Source: Novosphingobium lindaniclasticum LE124 | Lineage (GTDB): Bacteria; Pseudomonadota; Alphaproteobacteria; Sphingomonadales; Sphingomonadaceae | Assembly: GCF_000445125.1 (NCBI RefSeq) | Contig: NZ_ATHL01000050.1 | Location: 43,994 to 107,993, forward strand | DNA length: 64,000 nt | Reading direction: 5' to 3' | Shown here: one piece after another, positions 1 through 8,788 of the stretch | Position numbering within the stretch: position 1 is the stretch's first letter | Layout: every line of letters begins with the position of its first letter | Made by a program: the position numbers and the translations under genes | The notes under the pieces: generated by a model | The model's database searches: none | What the model saw: only the letters and a program-made list of their open reading frames with translations | Told to the model about the DNA's origin: nothing

Positions 1-166
1 TGTCCTCGCGGCTGGAGGCATGGCTGCCGCCGATCAGCCCGCTCATCACCAGCGCCGCCACTGCGCCGCCGCCGACCAGGAGCAATCCCGCCACCGCGAG
101 CACGAGGCCCAGCTTGCCTTTCTTTTTCCCGCCGGCGCCGTCGTCCGGTGCTGCCTTTTCGCTCAC
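1..166 (-). CDS. fliL: FliL, flagellar basal body-associated protein (N-terminal fragment)
   Basis: FliL is a single-pass inner-membrane protein that sits around the stator and MS ring and supports motor torque. Only about the first 55 codons are in the window; the gene runs off the left edge. I chose the GTG at 164-166 because the ATG at 178-180 runs into a stop after five codons. The translation begins MSEKAAPDDGAGGKKKGK, then a hydrophobic segment (LGLVLAVAGLLLVGGGAVAALV), the usual charged-tail-plus-helix layout of FliL. It follows fliK by 24 bases in the same orientation, as the last visible gene of the fliE-to-fliL operon. Too short for certainty, but order and topology agree. Confidence 0.72.
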   Translation of the reverse strand, partial: MSEKAAPDDGAGGKKKGKLGLVLAVAGLLLVGGGAVAALVMSGLIGGSHASSRED

Positions 167-190
167 GCGCGTTCCCCCATGGATTTCGGA

Positions 191-1579
191 TCAGGCGTAG
201 ATGTCGCTGCGCCCGGCGCCGCGCGTACTCAGTCCTCGGTCCTCGGCGTCCTCCTGCTTCTGGCCCTGCCCTTGCCATCCGCTCGGCGCCGGCCGATCGC
301 TTCCGGCACTATGCTGGCGCTGATCGGTCCCGGCACTGCCCCCGAAGTTCCCCGAGGGCGTCTGCTGATGAGCCGATGCTTGATGGCCGCCCTCGCGCGG
401 CAAATCGCCATTTTGGGAAGCATTGGCCAAAGTGGCGGCGATGGCGGTCTGCACCGATCCACCGAATCCAGGCGCGGCGGCCGCCATTGTCACCGCCAGG
501 CCGCGTTCCTCGTGGCGAAACTCCAGTGACACCGGGCCGAACTGTCCGTGGTGCAGCGCCGTGCGGACGAGGTGAGGGCTGGCTTCCTCACGTGCTTGGG
601 AAAGTCGGCCGACAAGGGCGGCGAAGTCCTGCGGCAATTCGGCCGGAGTGTTTCCGGGACGGGGGGATAGGGCGACGCCGATGGGAGCCGTCGCGGCGAC
701 GAAGGGTTGCAAGAGCGGCGTCTGGCCGAGCAGCGCCGGCGCTATCGCGGCGGGCGAAGGCAGGGCCGTTTCGCCGGGAGCTTTCAAGGTTGGACCTGGC
801 TTGAGGCTGGGTCGAGGACTTGGCGCGCCGGATCCTGGGGCCGCGCGTTCCGAGGGCGTGCGCGTGAGCGGGAGAAGCTCCAGCTTGGTCGGAGCGACAT
901 CGTGCCGCGAGGCAGTTACCGGCAGCGCCGGAGGCAGGTTCGTCGGCAGAACCTGCGACTTCTCGCTTGGGCCGGCGAGCATGCTGTCGGTCGGTTCTGC
1001 GCCCTGCTGGATGGCGGGCGGAGCTTGGGCTGTGTCGATCACTTCGACGCGCGCCAAGGCAAGTTGCATCACTCCCGTCGGCAGAGCGGGAGCGGACCAT
1101 GGGCCGGCACGAACGGTGGGACCGGGCGGCGGCGCGGGATGTCCGGTTGTTTGGCTCGTGACATGGCCTGCTGCGGCGGGCGCGGTCGGCTCCAGGGCGC
1201 GTGTGGCAGCGGGGACGGGCATCATCACAAGTCCGGCCAGAGGCATCGGGTCGATCAGAAGTAGCGCCAAGGCCGCTTCGGCCTCACCGCCTTCACTCTC
1301 TACGGCCGGTTCGGGTGCGTCATCCTGAAGCGCCGCTTCGACAGGTTCGAGCGGCAGGATCTTGCCGGATAGCTTGCCGATGTTGCCGCTTGGCAGCCTG
1401 CCTTCAGCAGCAGGAAGCCCAAGGCTGGCAAGTGTGTCGAGGAGCGCGGCGAAGCCGTCGGCGACGGCCCTGTCTGCAGGGTTAGCGGCGCCTCCGGCCG
1501 GAATGGAGGCTGCGGCGATCACCGGAGCGGCTGGCGACGCGACAGGACTTGCAGGGGCTGGGGCGGAAAACGGGATCAT
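191..1579 (-). CDS. fliK: FliK, flagellar hook-length control protein
   Basis: FliK is the secreted molecular ruler that measures the hook and switches the export gate to late substrates. The 462-residue protein is rich in Pro and Ala with little predicted structure over roughly residues 1-330, as is normal for the ruler part. The C-terminal hook-length-control domain starts near residue 335 (QDFAALVGRL) and contains LRTALHHGQFGPV-like sequence followed by SLEFRHEERGLAVTM, the conserved strand-turn-strand of this domain. It lies between fliJ and fliL in an unbroken minus-strand run. The extreme C-terminus (about 60 residues) is Gln/Gly/Ser-rich and unstructured. N-terminal sequence is poorly conserved in the family, so the call rests on the C-domain and gene order. 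Confidence 0.85.
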   Translation of the reverse strand: MIPFSAPAPASPVASPAAPVIAAASIPAGGAANPADRAVADGFAALLDTLASLGLPAAEGRLPSGNIGKLSGKILPLEPVEAALQDDAPEPAVESEGGEAEAALALLLIDPMPLAGLVMMPVPAATRALEPTAPAAAGHVTSQTTGHPAPPPGPTVRAGPWSAPALPTGVMQLALARVEVIDTAQAPPAIQQGAEPTDSMLAGPSEKSQVLPTNLPPALPVTASRHDVAPTKLELLPLTRTPSERAAPGSGAPSPRPSLKPGPTLKAPGETALPSPAAIAPALLGQTPLLQPFVAATAPIGVALSPRPGNTPAELPQDFAALVGRLSQAREEASPHLVRTALHHGQFGPVSLEFRHEERGLAVTMAAAAPGFGGSVQTAIAATLANASQNGDLPREGGHQASAHQQTPSGNFGGSAGTDQRQHSAGSDRPAPSGWQGQGQKQEDAEDRGLSTRGAGRSDIYA

Positions 1580-1615
1580 GCCTGGCGTGTCCTCGTGGCG
1601 ATCATGTCCGGCAGG

Positions 1616-2041
1616 CTATTCAAGACCCGTGCCAGACCGTTTGCGGCCGCTAAGCGACGGCATTTCGGCGGCTCTGGCGATCGCGCGCTCCTGGCGGTCG
1701 GCGCGATCCTCGATGGCGGCGCGGCGCCGCTCGGCTTCGGCCAGGATCTTTTGCTTGGCGTCGGCGATGGATCGGGCGCGCGAGGCGTCCCCTTCGGCCG
1801 TGCGATGGATCGCCCGCAGCCCATCGAGGAAGCGGCCGACCTGATGGAGCGCGGCGGCATCGTTCATCCCGCGGCGGCTGCCGTAGTCCTGAGTCATGCG
1901 GTGCGTGCGTTCGGACACGTCGCGAAGCTTCGATAGAGTGCTCTCGGCCTGTGCGGCCTCCACGGCGGCCGTCTGGCGCGCGATGGCGCGAATCTTTTCC
2001 AGGCGGCGCAACCGGACCAGACGCTGGCGTTCCTGCTTCAT
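1616..2041 (-). CDS. fliJ: FliJ-like flagellar export chaperone
   Basis: FliJ is the coiled-coil stalk protein that sits inside the FliI hexamer and links it to the FlhA export gate. The 141-residue product is almost wholly charged helix: it opens MKQERQRLVRLRRLEKIRAI and shows heptad-like spacing through residue 120, with Arg, Glu, Ala and Gln dominating. FliJ sequences are barely conserved, so identity comes mainly from this composition, the length (family about 140-150) and the position directly after fliI. The start is 3 bases from the fliI stop, so translation is probably coupled. Confidence 0.8.
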   Translation of the reverse strand: MKQERQRLVRLRRLEKIRAIARQTAAVEAAQAESTLSKLRDVSERTHRMTQDYGSRRGMNDAAALHQVGRFLDGLRAIHRTAEGDASRARSIADAKQKILAEAERRRAAIEDRADRQERAIARAAEMPSLSGRKRSGTGLE

Positions 2042-2044
2042 CGG

Positions 2045-3382
2045 TCAGGCCGCCAGCAGGGCGGCAAGCTGCGCGGCGCTGGCTTCGAGGTTCACGATCT
2101 CGTCCTGGGGCTGGCTGAGGAAGGACGTCAGATGCTCGTGCATGGCGATGGCACGGTCGAGCTGCGGATCGGCGCCGGCGCGGTAGGCGCCCATCAGCAC
2201 CAGGTCGCGGTTGGCTTCATAGCTCGCGGCGAGGGCGCGGAATTGCCGGGCGGCCTGCTGGTGCTCGGCCGGGACGATGTCGTTCATCACCCGGCTGAGT
2301 GAGGCCGCGATGTCCACGGCGGGATATTGCCCGCGCTGCGCCAGTTCGCGCGAAAGCACGACGTGCCCGTCGAGGATCGAGCGGGCCGTGTCGACGACCG
2401 GGTCGTCCTGGTTGTCGCCATCCGCGAGCACGGTGTAGAGGCCGGTGATCGATCCGCCGCTTTCCGCCGAATTGCCCGCGCGTTCGACCAGCTTGGTGAT
2501 CGTGGCCAGCGCGGACGGGGGGTAGCCGCGCGCGGAACCCGGCTCGCCCAGCAGCAGGCCGATCTCGCGCGCGGCATGGGCGACACGGGTGAGGCTGTCC
2601 AGGATCAGCAGAACCCGTTGCCCGCGCGCACGGAAATGCTCGGCCATCGCGGTCGCCAGCATCGCGCCGCGCAGGCGCAGGTTGGGGGCATGGTCGGCGG
2701 GAACGGCGACGACGATCGTCCTGTCCTTCTTTTCGGCCTGCATATGCCGCTCGACGAAGTCGGAGACTTCGCGTGCGCGCTCGCCGATGAGGCCGACCAC
2801 CACGACATCGGTGCCCATAGTCTCGGTCGCCCCGCGCGCGATCATGTCGATCAGGACCGACTTGCCGACGCCCGAGCCCGCCATCACGCCGATCCGCTGG
2901 CCGACGCCGAAGGTCGTCAGTGCATTGAGCGCCTGCACGCCGGTATCGAAGGGCAGGCGTACCGGGCTGCGGTCCAGCGCGGCGGTTCGCACGCCGCCGG
3001 AGGGCCATTCCCGGCGGCTGTGGATCGGAAAGCCGCCGTCTATGGGAAGACCCTCGCCGTCGATCGCGCGGCCCAGGAACGGTTCTCCCACCGGCAGCAG
3101 TCCGGGGCGACCCTCGGCCCAAACCCGGGCGCCCGGGCGCAGCAGGATCATGTCGCCCAAGAGCATCGTCATCGTGCGGCCGTTGCGAAAGCCGATCACT
3201 TCGGCGGCCAGCGACTTGCCCGGTGCGTGCGAGACCCGGCACATGGCCCCGACCGGCACCGACAGGCCGCTGACCTCCAGCAATCCGCCATCGCAGGCGG
3301 CGACAAGACCGAAGCGGCGCGGGGCAAGATCCAGCGGCTGCGCCGCGAGATCGGCCAGGATCGGCTCCCAGAGCTTCAGCAA
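2045..3382 (-). CDS. fliI: FliI, flagellar export ATPase
   Basis: FliI is the F1-beta-like hexameric ATPase energising the flagellar type III export apparatus on the cytoplasmic side of the basal body. Walker A (GSGVGKS) lies at about residues 169-175, Walker B (VLLILDSLTR) about 85 residues later, and the family motif VVVVGLIGERAREV sits between them. The reading frame is open far upstream to 3658, but that part is antisense-like Arg-rich sequence overlapping fliH. The likely start is the TTG at 3380-3382, which overlaps the end of fliH, has GAGG about 10 bases upstream, and gives 445 residues, the normal length. The unusual TTG start suggests coupling to fliH translation. Confidence 0.93.
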   Translation of the reverse strand: MLKLWEPILADLAAQPLDLAPRRFGLVAACDGGLLEVSGLSVPVGAMCRVSHAPGKSLAAEVIGFRNGRTMTMLLGDMILLRPGARVWAEGRPGLLPVGEPFLGRAIDGEGLPIDGGFPIHSRREWPSGGVRTAALDRSPVRLPFDTGVQALNALTTFGVGQRIGVMAGSGVGKSVLIDMIARGATETMGTDVVVVGLIGERAREVSDFVERHMQAEKKDRTIVVAVPADHAPNLRLRGAMLATAMAEHFRARGQRVLLILDSLTRVAHAAREIGLLLGEPGSARGYPPSALATITKLVERAGNSAESGGSITGLYTVLADGDNQDDPVVDTARSILDGHVVLSRELAQRGQYPAVDIAASLSRVMNDIVPAEHQQAARQFRALAASYEANRDLVLMGAYRAGADPQLDRAIAMHEHLTSFLSQPQDEIVNLEASAAQLAALLAA

Positions 3383-4062
3383 CGCTGGAGCGCCTCGGCG
3401 ATCGCACGTCGCCAATTGGCAGGGCCGTCCTCGACGCCGCCGGTCGCGGTCTCGATGCGGACGGTCCCGCGTTCGAGCGTGGTATCGGGCTGGACCTGCC
3501 ATTCGGCGCTGAGCCGAGGCGATACCAGCCGCAAGTCTTCGGGATGGAGCCGGATCAGCCGCTCGTCCTCTGCACGCCTGAGCATCGCGACCGCTACACT
3601 GATGCGGCGGAGCAGCGCGTCCGGTTCGATCGCCAAGGGCATGATCGCGGACTCGCACAAGGCCGACACGGTGTCGCGCAGGCGCAGCCGCAATTCTTCC
3701 TCGCGGACTTCGTCGAGCTTGGAAAAGGCCAGGGTCAGCTTTCGGTAGGTCGCCGCTTCGGTATCGGCGTGGATCCGCGCTTCGTGCGCGGCCTGTTCGT
3801 GGCCCATGGCGAAGCCGTGGCCAAACGCTTCGGCAATGGGATCGCCGGCTTCACTTTCGGGCGCGGCTGGCGCGGCGGGATCCGGCAAGGGGGCGCGCGC
3901 TTCGGCCTGGTCGCCAGGAGGCGGTGCGATGAACCGCGCATCCGGCTGGAAACAGGAAGGCTGGGCCAGCCTGTCGAGTAGGCCCCCTTCCGTCCTGCCC
4001 GTGAAATCCGGGCTTGCCAAAGGCTCCCTGGTCCTGCGCCGCGAGAAACCGAGGTCAGACAT
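3376..4062 (-). CDS. fliH: FliH, flagellar export ATPase regulator
   Basis: FliH is the stator-like regulator that binds FliI and tethers it to the C-ring. This 228-residue protein has a Pro/Ala-rich N-terminal half, then a helical stretch from about residue 105 (RKLTLAFSKLDEVREEELRLRL) and a C-terminal domain containing RLHPEDLRLV, a recognisable FliH/V-ATPase E-like motif. The ATG at 4060-4062 overlaps the fliG stop by 8 bases; upstream codons in the same frame belong to antisense of fliG and are excluded. Its stop overlaps the fliI start. Identity rests on the C-domain and its place between fliG and fliI. Confidence 0.85.
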   Translation of the reverse strand: MSDLGFSRRRTREPLASPDFTGRTEGGLLDRLAQPSCFQPDARFIAPPPGDQAEARAPLPDPAAPAAPESEAGDPIAEAFGHGFAMGHEQAAHEARIHADTEAATYRKLTLAFSKLDEVREEELRLRLRDTVSALCESAIMPLAIEPDALLRRISVAVAMLRRAEDERLIRLHPEDLRLVSPRLSAEWQVQPDTTLERGTVRIETATGGVEDGPANWRRAIAEALQRC

Positions 4063-5083
4063 AGTCGTCGTCTCCCGAGCCGAAAGCGATCGTGCCGTCG
4101 GCGGCAAGGCGGCGGGCAATTCCCACGACCTCCTTCTGGGCTGCAAGGGCATCGGCCAGGCGGGTGCGGCCACGCGCCAGGATCTCATCCTTCACGCCAT
4201 CCGCAGCCCGGCTCGACATGGCGCGGAAGAAGGGCTCGCGCTCGTCCTCGCTCACGCCCTTGAGCGCATCGATCAGCGTGTCGTTGGGAACGTCGCGCAG
4301 CAGCGAGCCCATCGACTTGGGATCGAGTGTGAAGAGATGCTCGAACTTGAACATCTCGTCCTCGATGCGGCGGGCCAGAACCTTGTCGCGGCGGGTCAGT
4401 TCGCCCAGCACGCGCTTTTCAACGACTTTGCCGGCGCCGTTGATGATCTCGGCCGCCTCGCGGGCGCCGCCGATCAGGAGCGGTCGCTGGCCATGGCACT
4501 CGGTGATGCGGCGTGCGAGCAGTTCCTCCAGCATCATGATGGCCTCCGGGGCGACCGGACCGAGCGTGGCGACGCGGTGGACGATGCCCGGCTGCTCCTC
4601 GGCGGGAAGGGCATGGAGCACGGCGGCGGCCACTTCGGGATCGAGTTGCACGAGCAGCACCGCGATGGCCTGCGGATGCTCGCCGCGCACCAGGGGCGCC
4701 AGCGAATCCGGCGTGAGCCAGCGGGCGAGTTCCAGCGCCCGATGCTGCGGAGCAGCGGGCAGGATGCGGCGCATCATGTTGTCGGCCTTCACCTCGCCCA
4801 CAGCGCGCGCGAACATCCCCCGGACCTGTCCGGGGCGGTCGTGCGCGACGAGGCCGAGCGCTTCTGTGCGGGCGACGAATCCGGCGATGGCGTCCGCGAT
4901 CACGTCTGGGCCGATTTCACCCAGAGCGCACATCTTCTCGCCCAGGCGGCGCAGTTCCTCGGGTTCCAGTTCCGAGAGGATGCGGCTGGTCTGCTCCTCG
5001 TCGAGCAGCATCATCATGATTGCGGCATTGTCGCCGCCGGGAAGGGGGGTGGGCGGCGGGGGGGAAGCTACCTCGTTCATCAT
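4055..5083 (-). CDS. fliG: FliG, flagellar motor switch protein
   Basis: FliG is the C-ring rotor protein that contacts MotA and generates torque. The 342-residue product has the expected N, middle and C domains: an N-terminal AAIMMMLLDEEQTSRILSEL segment, the middle-domain EHPQAIAVLLVQLDP motif (the EHPQ loop, about residues 130-145), and a C-domain with MFKFEHLFTLD near residue 240 followed by the charged torque helix region. Length is close to the family norm (about 330-340). The ATG pair at 5078-5083 overlaps the fliF stop (ATGATGA arrangement), which points to translational coupling. The last residues (GSGDDDYV) are acidic, as in many alphaproteobacteria. Confidence 0.95.
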   Translation of the reverse strand: MMNEVASPPPPTPLPGGDNAAIMMMLLDEEQTSRILSELEPEELRRLGEKMCALGEIGPDVIADAIAGFVARTEALGLVAHDRPGQVRGMFARAVGEVKADNMMRRILPAAPQHRALELARWLTPDSLAPLVRGEHPQAIAVLLVQLDPEVAAAVLHALPAEEQPGIVHRVATLGPVAPEAIMMLEELLARRITECHGQRPLLIGGAREAAEIINGAGKVVEKRVLGELTRRDKVLARRIEDEMFKFEHLFTLDPKSMGSLLRDVPNDTLIDALKGVSEDEREPFFRAMSSRAADGVKDEILARGRTRLADALAAQKEVVGIARRLAADGTIAFGSGDDDYV

Positions 5084-6837
5084 GCGGCCCTCACCTTGTC
5101 CGGCTCGCCGTCCTGCGGATCGTTGATCATCTGGCGCAGTGCCGCGACGGCGCTGTCGGGCTTTTCCGAGACGAGGCGCTGGGCGAGACTGACCTGACGC
5201 GAGAGCAGATCGGCGCGGCGCAAGTCGATGTCGAGGCCATCGGCGCCCGGAATGTCCGGCCGATGGGGCAAGGCGCCCGCCGGCGACGGCGCCGCGAGCA
5301 CATGCCCGGAGGTGCTTTCCAGCGCGCGTTCGAGGGCGATCTGGAGGGGATCGTCATTTGCTCCGCCGCGGCCCTTGCTGCCCTTCGAAGCGCTCCTTTC
5401 GCCGCGCACCATCTTGATCAGCGGCCGCACCGCCAGCAGCAGGACCAGAAGCACCGCCATCAGCGCGGCGCCATTGCGCACGGCCATCGCGAACCACGGC
5501 GTTTCGTAGAAGGGGAGGGCGTTGTCGTTGACCGGCTCGAACTTGCGCACGACGACGTTCACCTGGTCTCCGCGCCCCGGATCGGCGCCGACGGCGGCGC
5601 TCACCAGCGACTGGATGTCCGCGACGGCCTGCGCCTTCGCGCCTTTCACGCTATCCGCCTTGATCGCCACCGCTACCGAGACGCGCCTGATCCCGCCGGG
5701 GCGCGTGTTGGCCACCGAGACCTGGCGGCCCAGCTCATAGGTGCGGCTCGACGAGGATTCGCCATTGCTCGGCGGGGTGCCGCCGGGGGCGGGCTGAGTA
5801 CCCTGTGGCGAGCCCGGGCGTGCCTGTGCGGCCGGTGGCGGCGTGTTGGACAGCACGCCCGGAACGCCGGCAGCCGGGCCGGTACCGGTCGATTGCGACT
5901 GTTCCTGCGTCTCGCTGCGCACGACGCCGTCCTTGTCGTAGCTTTCGCGCGCGGAAGTCACTTCGTCCATGTCGAGCGCGACCTGGGCTTGGGTGGTGAA
6001 GTTGTCGGGGCCGAGCACGGGGGTGAGCAGGCTGGAGACCTGATCGCGGATCTTGGCTTCCAGCCGCGATTGCAGGTCGAGCCGGTCCGCCTCCGCCCCG
6101 CCGAGCGGCGAGAGCAGACGGCCGTGCTGGTCCACCACTTTCACGGCATCCGGTGCAAGGCCCGGCACCGAGCCGGCGACGAGGTTGACCACCGCCGAGA
6201 CCTGGCTTTCGGAAAGCTGGCGCCCGGCCTTGAGCCGGACCATGACCGACGCCGTGGGCGGCACGTCTTCGCGCACGAAGACCGACTTCTCGCCCTCGGC
6301 AATGTGCACGCGGACGGCGTCGACCCCGTCGATCTCCGCTATGGTCATTTGCAGGTCGTGCTCGCGGGCCGAGCGCAGCCGTTCTCCTTCCAGCGTGCGG
6401 CTGGCGCCCATCGGCAGTTTGTCGAGCATCTGGTCGCCGCTTTCGGGGCTTGCCAGGGCGCCGTCGGACGCCACCAGCATGCGGGCCTTGTAGAAGTCGC
6501 CTTCCGCCACGGTGAGAGCGCCGCTGCCGCTGTCGATGCGGTAGGCTATGCCGGCCTGGTCGAGCGCGGCGACCACCCCGGCGCGCTCCGCGTCGTCAAG
6601 CTGGGCATAGAGCACGCGCTGGGGTGAGGGGGCGAGCGTGGCCCAGGCCAGCAGCGCCCCGCCCACGGCGGCGAGCCCGACGAAGGCAGGCAGCATTTTG
6701 CGGACTGCGGGCTGGGCCGTGAAGGCACGTAGCCGCGTCAGCACAGGCGCGCCGGAACGATCGGTAAGAGGCGCGAAGAGCGAGGGCCTGGGGAACGGCG
6801 CGGTGCCATCGGCATGGGCGGGAACGAGATCGGCCAT
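5080..6837 (-). CDS. fliF: FliF, flagellar MS-ring protein
   Basis: FliF forms the MS ring in the inner membrane, the platform on which rod and export gate assemble. The 585-residue chain has a first membrane helix at about residues 48-68 (MLPAFVGLAAVGGALLAWATL), a periplasmic YscJ-like ring-building module (AQLDDAERAGVVAALDQAGI and LEGERLRSAREHDLQMTI), a Pro/Gly/Ser-rich linker around 330-365 and a second helix near 460-480 (AMAVRNGAALMAVLLVLLLAV). The C-terminal tail that grips FliG contains LRQMINDPQDGEPDKV. It overlaps fliG by 4 bases and follows fliE closely, inside the same operon. Confidence 0.95.
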   Translation of the reverse strand: MADLVPAHADGTAPFPRPSLFAPLTDRSGAPVLTRLRAFTAQPAVRKMLPAFVGLAAVGGALLAWATLAPSPQRVLYAQLDDAERAGVVAALDQAGIAYRIDSGSGALTVAEGDFYKARMLVASDGALASPESGDQMLDKLPMGASRTLEGERLRSAREHDLQMTIAEIDGVDAVRVHIAEGEKSVFVREDVPPTASVMVRLKAGRQLSESQVSAVVNLVAGSVPGLAPDAVKVVDQHGRLLSPLGGAEADRLDLQSRLEAKIRDQVSSLLTPVLGPDNFTTQAQVALDMDEVTSARESYDKDGVVRSETQEQSQSTGTGPAAGVPGVLSNTPPPAAQARPGSPQGTQPAPGGTPPSNGESSSSRTYELGRQVSVANTRPGGIRRVSVAVAIKADSVKGAKAQAVADIQSLVSAAVGADPGRGDQVNVVVRKFEPVNDNALPFYETPWFAMAVRNGAALMAVLLVLLLAVRPLIKMVRGERSASKGSKGRGGANDDPLQIALERALESTSGHVLAAPSPAGALPHRPDIPGADGLDIDLRRADLLSRQVSLAQRLVSEKPDSAVAALRQMINDPQDGEPDKVRAA

Positions 6838-6842
6838 TTAGC

Positions 6843-7214
6843 TCAGACTCCCATCCGCATGATGTCTTGGTAGGCGGCCAGCAGCTTGTTGCGGACTTGC
6901 AGAGTCGCCTCGAAGGCGATGCCGGCTTCCTGCCGGGCGAGCATGACTTTGGCGACGTCGGTGACTTCGCCTTTCTGGTAGGCTTGGGTAAGGCCTTCGG
7001 CCCGGGCCTGCACGGCGTTGACGCCGTGCAGCGCCGACTGGAGCGTATCGGCGAAATCCGGGCGGGGCGGCTGAACGCCGATGCCGTCCCTGGCACTGTC
7101 CTGCGCCGCGTGGATTTGCTGGAGCAGGTCGCTGCGCTGGATGATCTGCTGGCGCATGGCCATGATCTGCTGGATGCCGCCCGGATTGCCTGCAAGGCTT
7201 GCTGGCGCGCTCAT
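6843..7214 (-). CDS. fliE: FliE, flagellar hook-basal body complex protein
   Basis: FliE is the small adaptor joining the MS ring/export gate to the proximal rod and is itself exported early. The 123-residue protein ends in the conserved helical block DVAKVMLARQEAGIAFEATL followed by VRNKLLAAYQDIMRMGV, the diagnostic FliE signature (EAxxAFxxxLQVRNKLxxAYQEIMRMxV). Its length is near the usual 100-120. The gene starts inside the stop of the sigma-54 activator gene (ATGA overlap at 7211-7214), placing the regulator and basal-body genes in one transcript. It is followed 5 bases later by fliF. Confidence 0.94.
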   Translation of the reverse strand: MSAPASLAGNPGGIQQIMAMRQQIIQRSDLLQQIHAAQDSARDGIGVQPPRPDFADTLQSALHGVNAVQARAEGLTQAYQKGEVTDVAKVMLARQEAGIAFEATLQVRNKLLAAYQDIMRMGV

Positions 7215-8530
7215 CGCAGACCTCCCATCGCGCCGCGCGGTGGGCCGATGGGAATACCGGCCTCGCGCATGGAGGCGAGGCGATAGCGCAGGGTGCGTTC
7301 CGAGATGCCGAGTTCGCGCGCGGCACGCAGGCGATTGCCGCCGCAGGCCTCCAGGGTTTCGACGATCGCGCGGGCCTCGGAGTTCTGGACGATGCTCGAC
7401 AGCTTGCGGGTGCCTTCGACGTCGAACGGGGCGGCGGGGTCCAGCGGAGGAAAGCGGCCGCTCGGCAGGGTCGCGGGGATCAGCCGCGCCGGGCTGTCGA
7501 AAACGATATGTTCGGGCGTGATGATCGCCTTTGCCTGAGCCAGCAGCAGCGCGCGGCGCAGGACGTTCTCCAGTTCGCGCACGTTGCCGGGCCAGGCGTG
7601 AAGCTTGAGCATGGCCAGCGCGGCATTGCCGAGGCAGGGGACGTCCGACGGATCCGGCGCGTGACGCAGAGCCATGGCAAACGCGAGAGGCGCGATATCG
7701 TCGGCGCGTTCGCGCAGCGGGCGCAGGGTAAGCGGAAAGACGTTGAGCCGATAATAGAGGTCGGCACGGAAACGGCCCTGGGCGACTTCGATAGGCAGGT
7801 CGCGATTGGCGCAGGCGATGACGCGCAAGTCCACCTTGATCGACCGGGACGCGCCGATCGGTACGACTTCCTGCTCCTGCAGCGCGCGCAGCAGCTTGGC
7901 CTGGAGCGCCAGGGGAAGCTCCGCGATTTCATCCAGCAGGAGCGTGCCGCCATCGGCCGCGCGCATGAAGCCTTCGCTCGCCTGGGTCGCGCCGGTGAAG
8001 GCGCCCTTCTGATGGCCGAACAGCATGGCTTCCAGCATGGTTTCCGGCATGGCGGCGCAATTGACGGCGATGAACGGACCATCGCGGCGGGGACTGCGCG
8101 CGTGGATGAACCGGCTGAGCACTTCCTTGCCGGTGCCGGTAGGCCCATTGATCAGCACCGGAATGTCGCTTTTGGCCAGCCGATCCGCCAGAGCGAAGAC
8201 CGAGAGGCTCTCGGGATCGGCGGCAATGGGTTCGTCCGGCCCGGCCATCGCCGCCAGCAGCATCGCCAGCGAGGCTTCCGAGACCGGATCGGCGTAAGTC
8301 ACGTCGATGGTCCCGGAAGCGCTGCGAACAAGAGCCGGCTGCGTTCCGCGAGCGAGCCGCACGATGCGCTTGAGGACTCGTGAAGTGGAAGCGGTTCCCG
8401 TGAATGGGGCGTCGGCATCGTGCAATTCCATCGCCGAACAATCGAACAGCGATCCTGCAATGGCGGCGGCGCGGTGGGCGATCGGCCCGTGCCGGCGGTT
8501 GAATTCCGTTTCGAAAACCAGTTCGGCCAT
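7211..8530 (-). CDS. Sigma-54-dependent flagellar transcription activator (FlbD/FleQ type)
   Basis: This AAA+ enhancer-binding protein hydrolyses ATP to open sigma-54 promoters. Walker A (GPTGTGKE) is at residues 129-136, the sigma-54-contacting GAFTGA loop at 176-181, Walker B (GGTLLLDEI) at 194-202, and a Fis-type helix-turn-helix closes the protein (NRLRAARELGISERTLRYRL). The first 105 or so residues do not look like a response-regulator receiver: I see no phospho-acceptor Asp pocket. It heads the fliE operon, and an excellent -24/-12 promoter lies in front of flgB in this window, so hook-basal-body genes are the likely targets. FlbD (Caulobacter) and FleQ are the nearest functional analogues; which one is orthologous cannot be decided here. 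Confidence 0.9.
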   Translation of the reverse strand: MAELVFETEFNRRHGPIAHRAAAIAGSLFDCSAMELHDADAPFTGTASTSRVLKRIVRLARGTQPALVRSASGTIDVTYADPVSEASLAMLLAAMAGPDEPIAADPESLSVFALADRLAKSDIPVLINGPTGTGKEVLSRFIHARSPRRDGPFIAVNCAAMPETMLEAMLFGHQKGAFTGATQASEGFMRAADGGTLLLDEIAELPLALQAKLLRALQEQEVVPIGASRSIKVDLRVIACANRDLPIEVAQGRFRADLYYRLNVFPLTLRPLRERADDIAPLAFAMALRHAPDPSDVPCLGNAALAMLKLHAWPGNVRELENVLRRALLLAQAKAIITPEHIVFDSPARLIPATLPSGRFPPLDPAAPFDVEGTRKLSSIVQNSEARAIVETLEACGGNRLRAARELGISERTLRYRLASMREAGIPIGPPRGAMGGLR

Positions 8531-8689
8531 ACCTTGCGTCCCCAGTGGAATTAACGGTTCCAGGGGCTCGATATGGATGCCTAACGGCGAATCTTTGGAA
8601 AATTTAAGGCCACGTAGCGACCCTTAGTAGTATCTGAATTTCCTGGGATCTGCGCCCGCTTGACGGGAAGAGCAATGGCAGCGGCGGGC

Positions 8690-8716
8690 TTAATTTCGCT
8701 TCCGACCTGCCGGTCT
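8690..8716 (+). promoter_or_regulatory. Candidate sigma-28 (FliA) promoter of fliC
   Basis: The -35-like TTAATTTC (8690-8697), an 11-base spacer and the -10-like GCCGGTCT (8709-8716) resemble the enteric FliA consensus TAAAGTTT-N11-GCCGATAA: 5 of 8 positions match in each half, including the GCCG core and the exact spacing. It lies about 72 bases before the fliC ATG. FliA and FlgM are encoded in this window, which makes the assignment sensible, but the match is partial and could be chance. Confidence 0.35.
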
Positions 8717-8788
8717 TGGCTTCGACAGCAGCGCCGGATGAGCCGGCAAGAGCTGTTTCCTCATCGATACACCTAACGGGAGCCAAAG

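Noticed and set aside
8609..8622. GG-N10-GC pair on the minus strand upstream of the activator gene as a sigma-54 promoter
   Set aside because: Same weakness: the surrounding bases do not fit the consensus, and self-activation cannot be claimed from it.
8646..8659. GG-N10-GC pair upstream of fliC as a sigma-54 promoter
   Set aside because: Only the invariant dinucleotides match; the flanking TGGCAC and TTGC positions do not. Such pairs are frequent by chance at this GC content.
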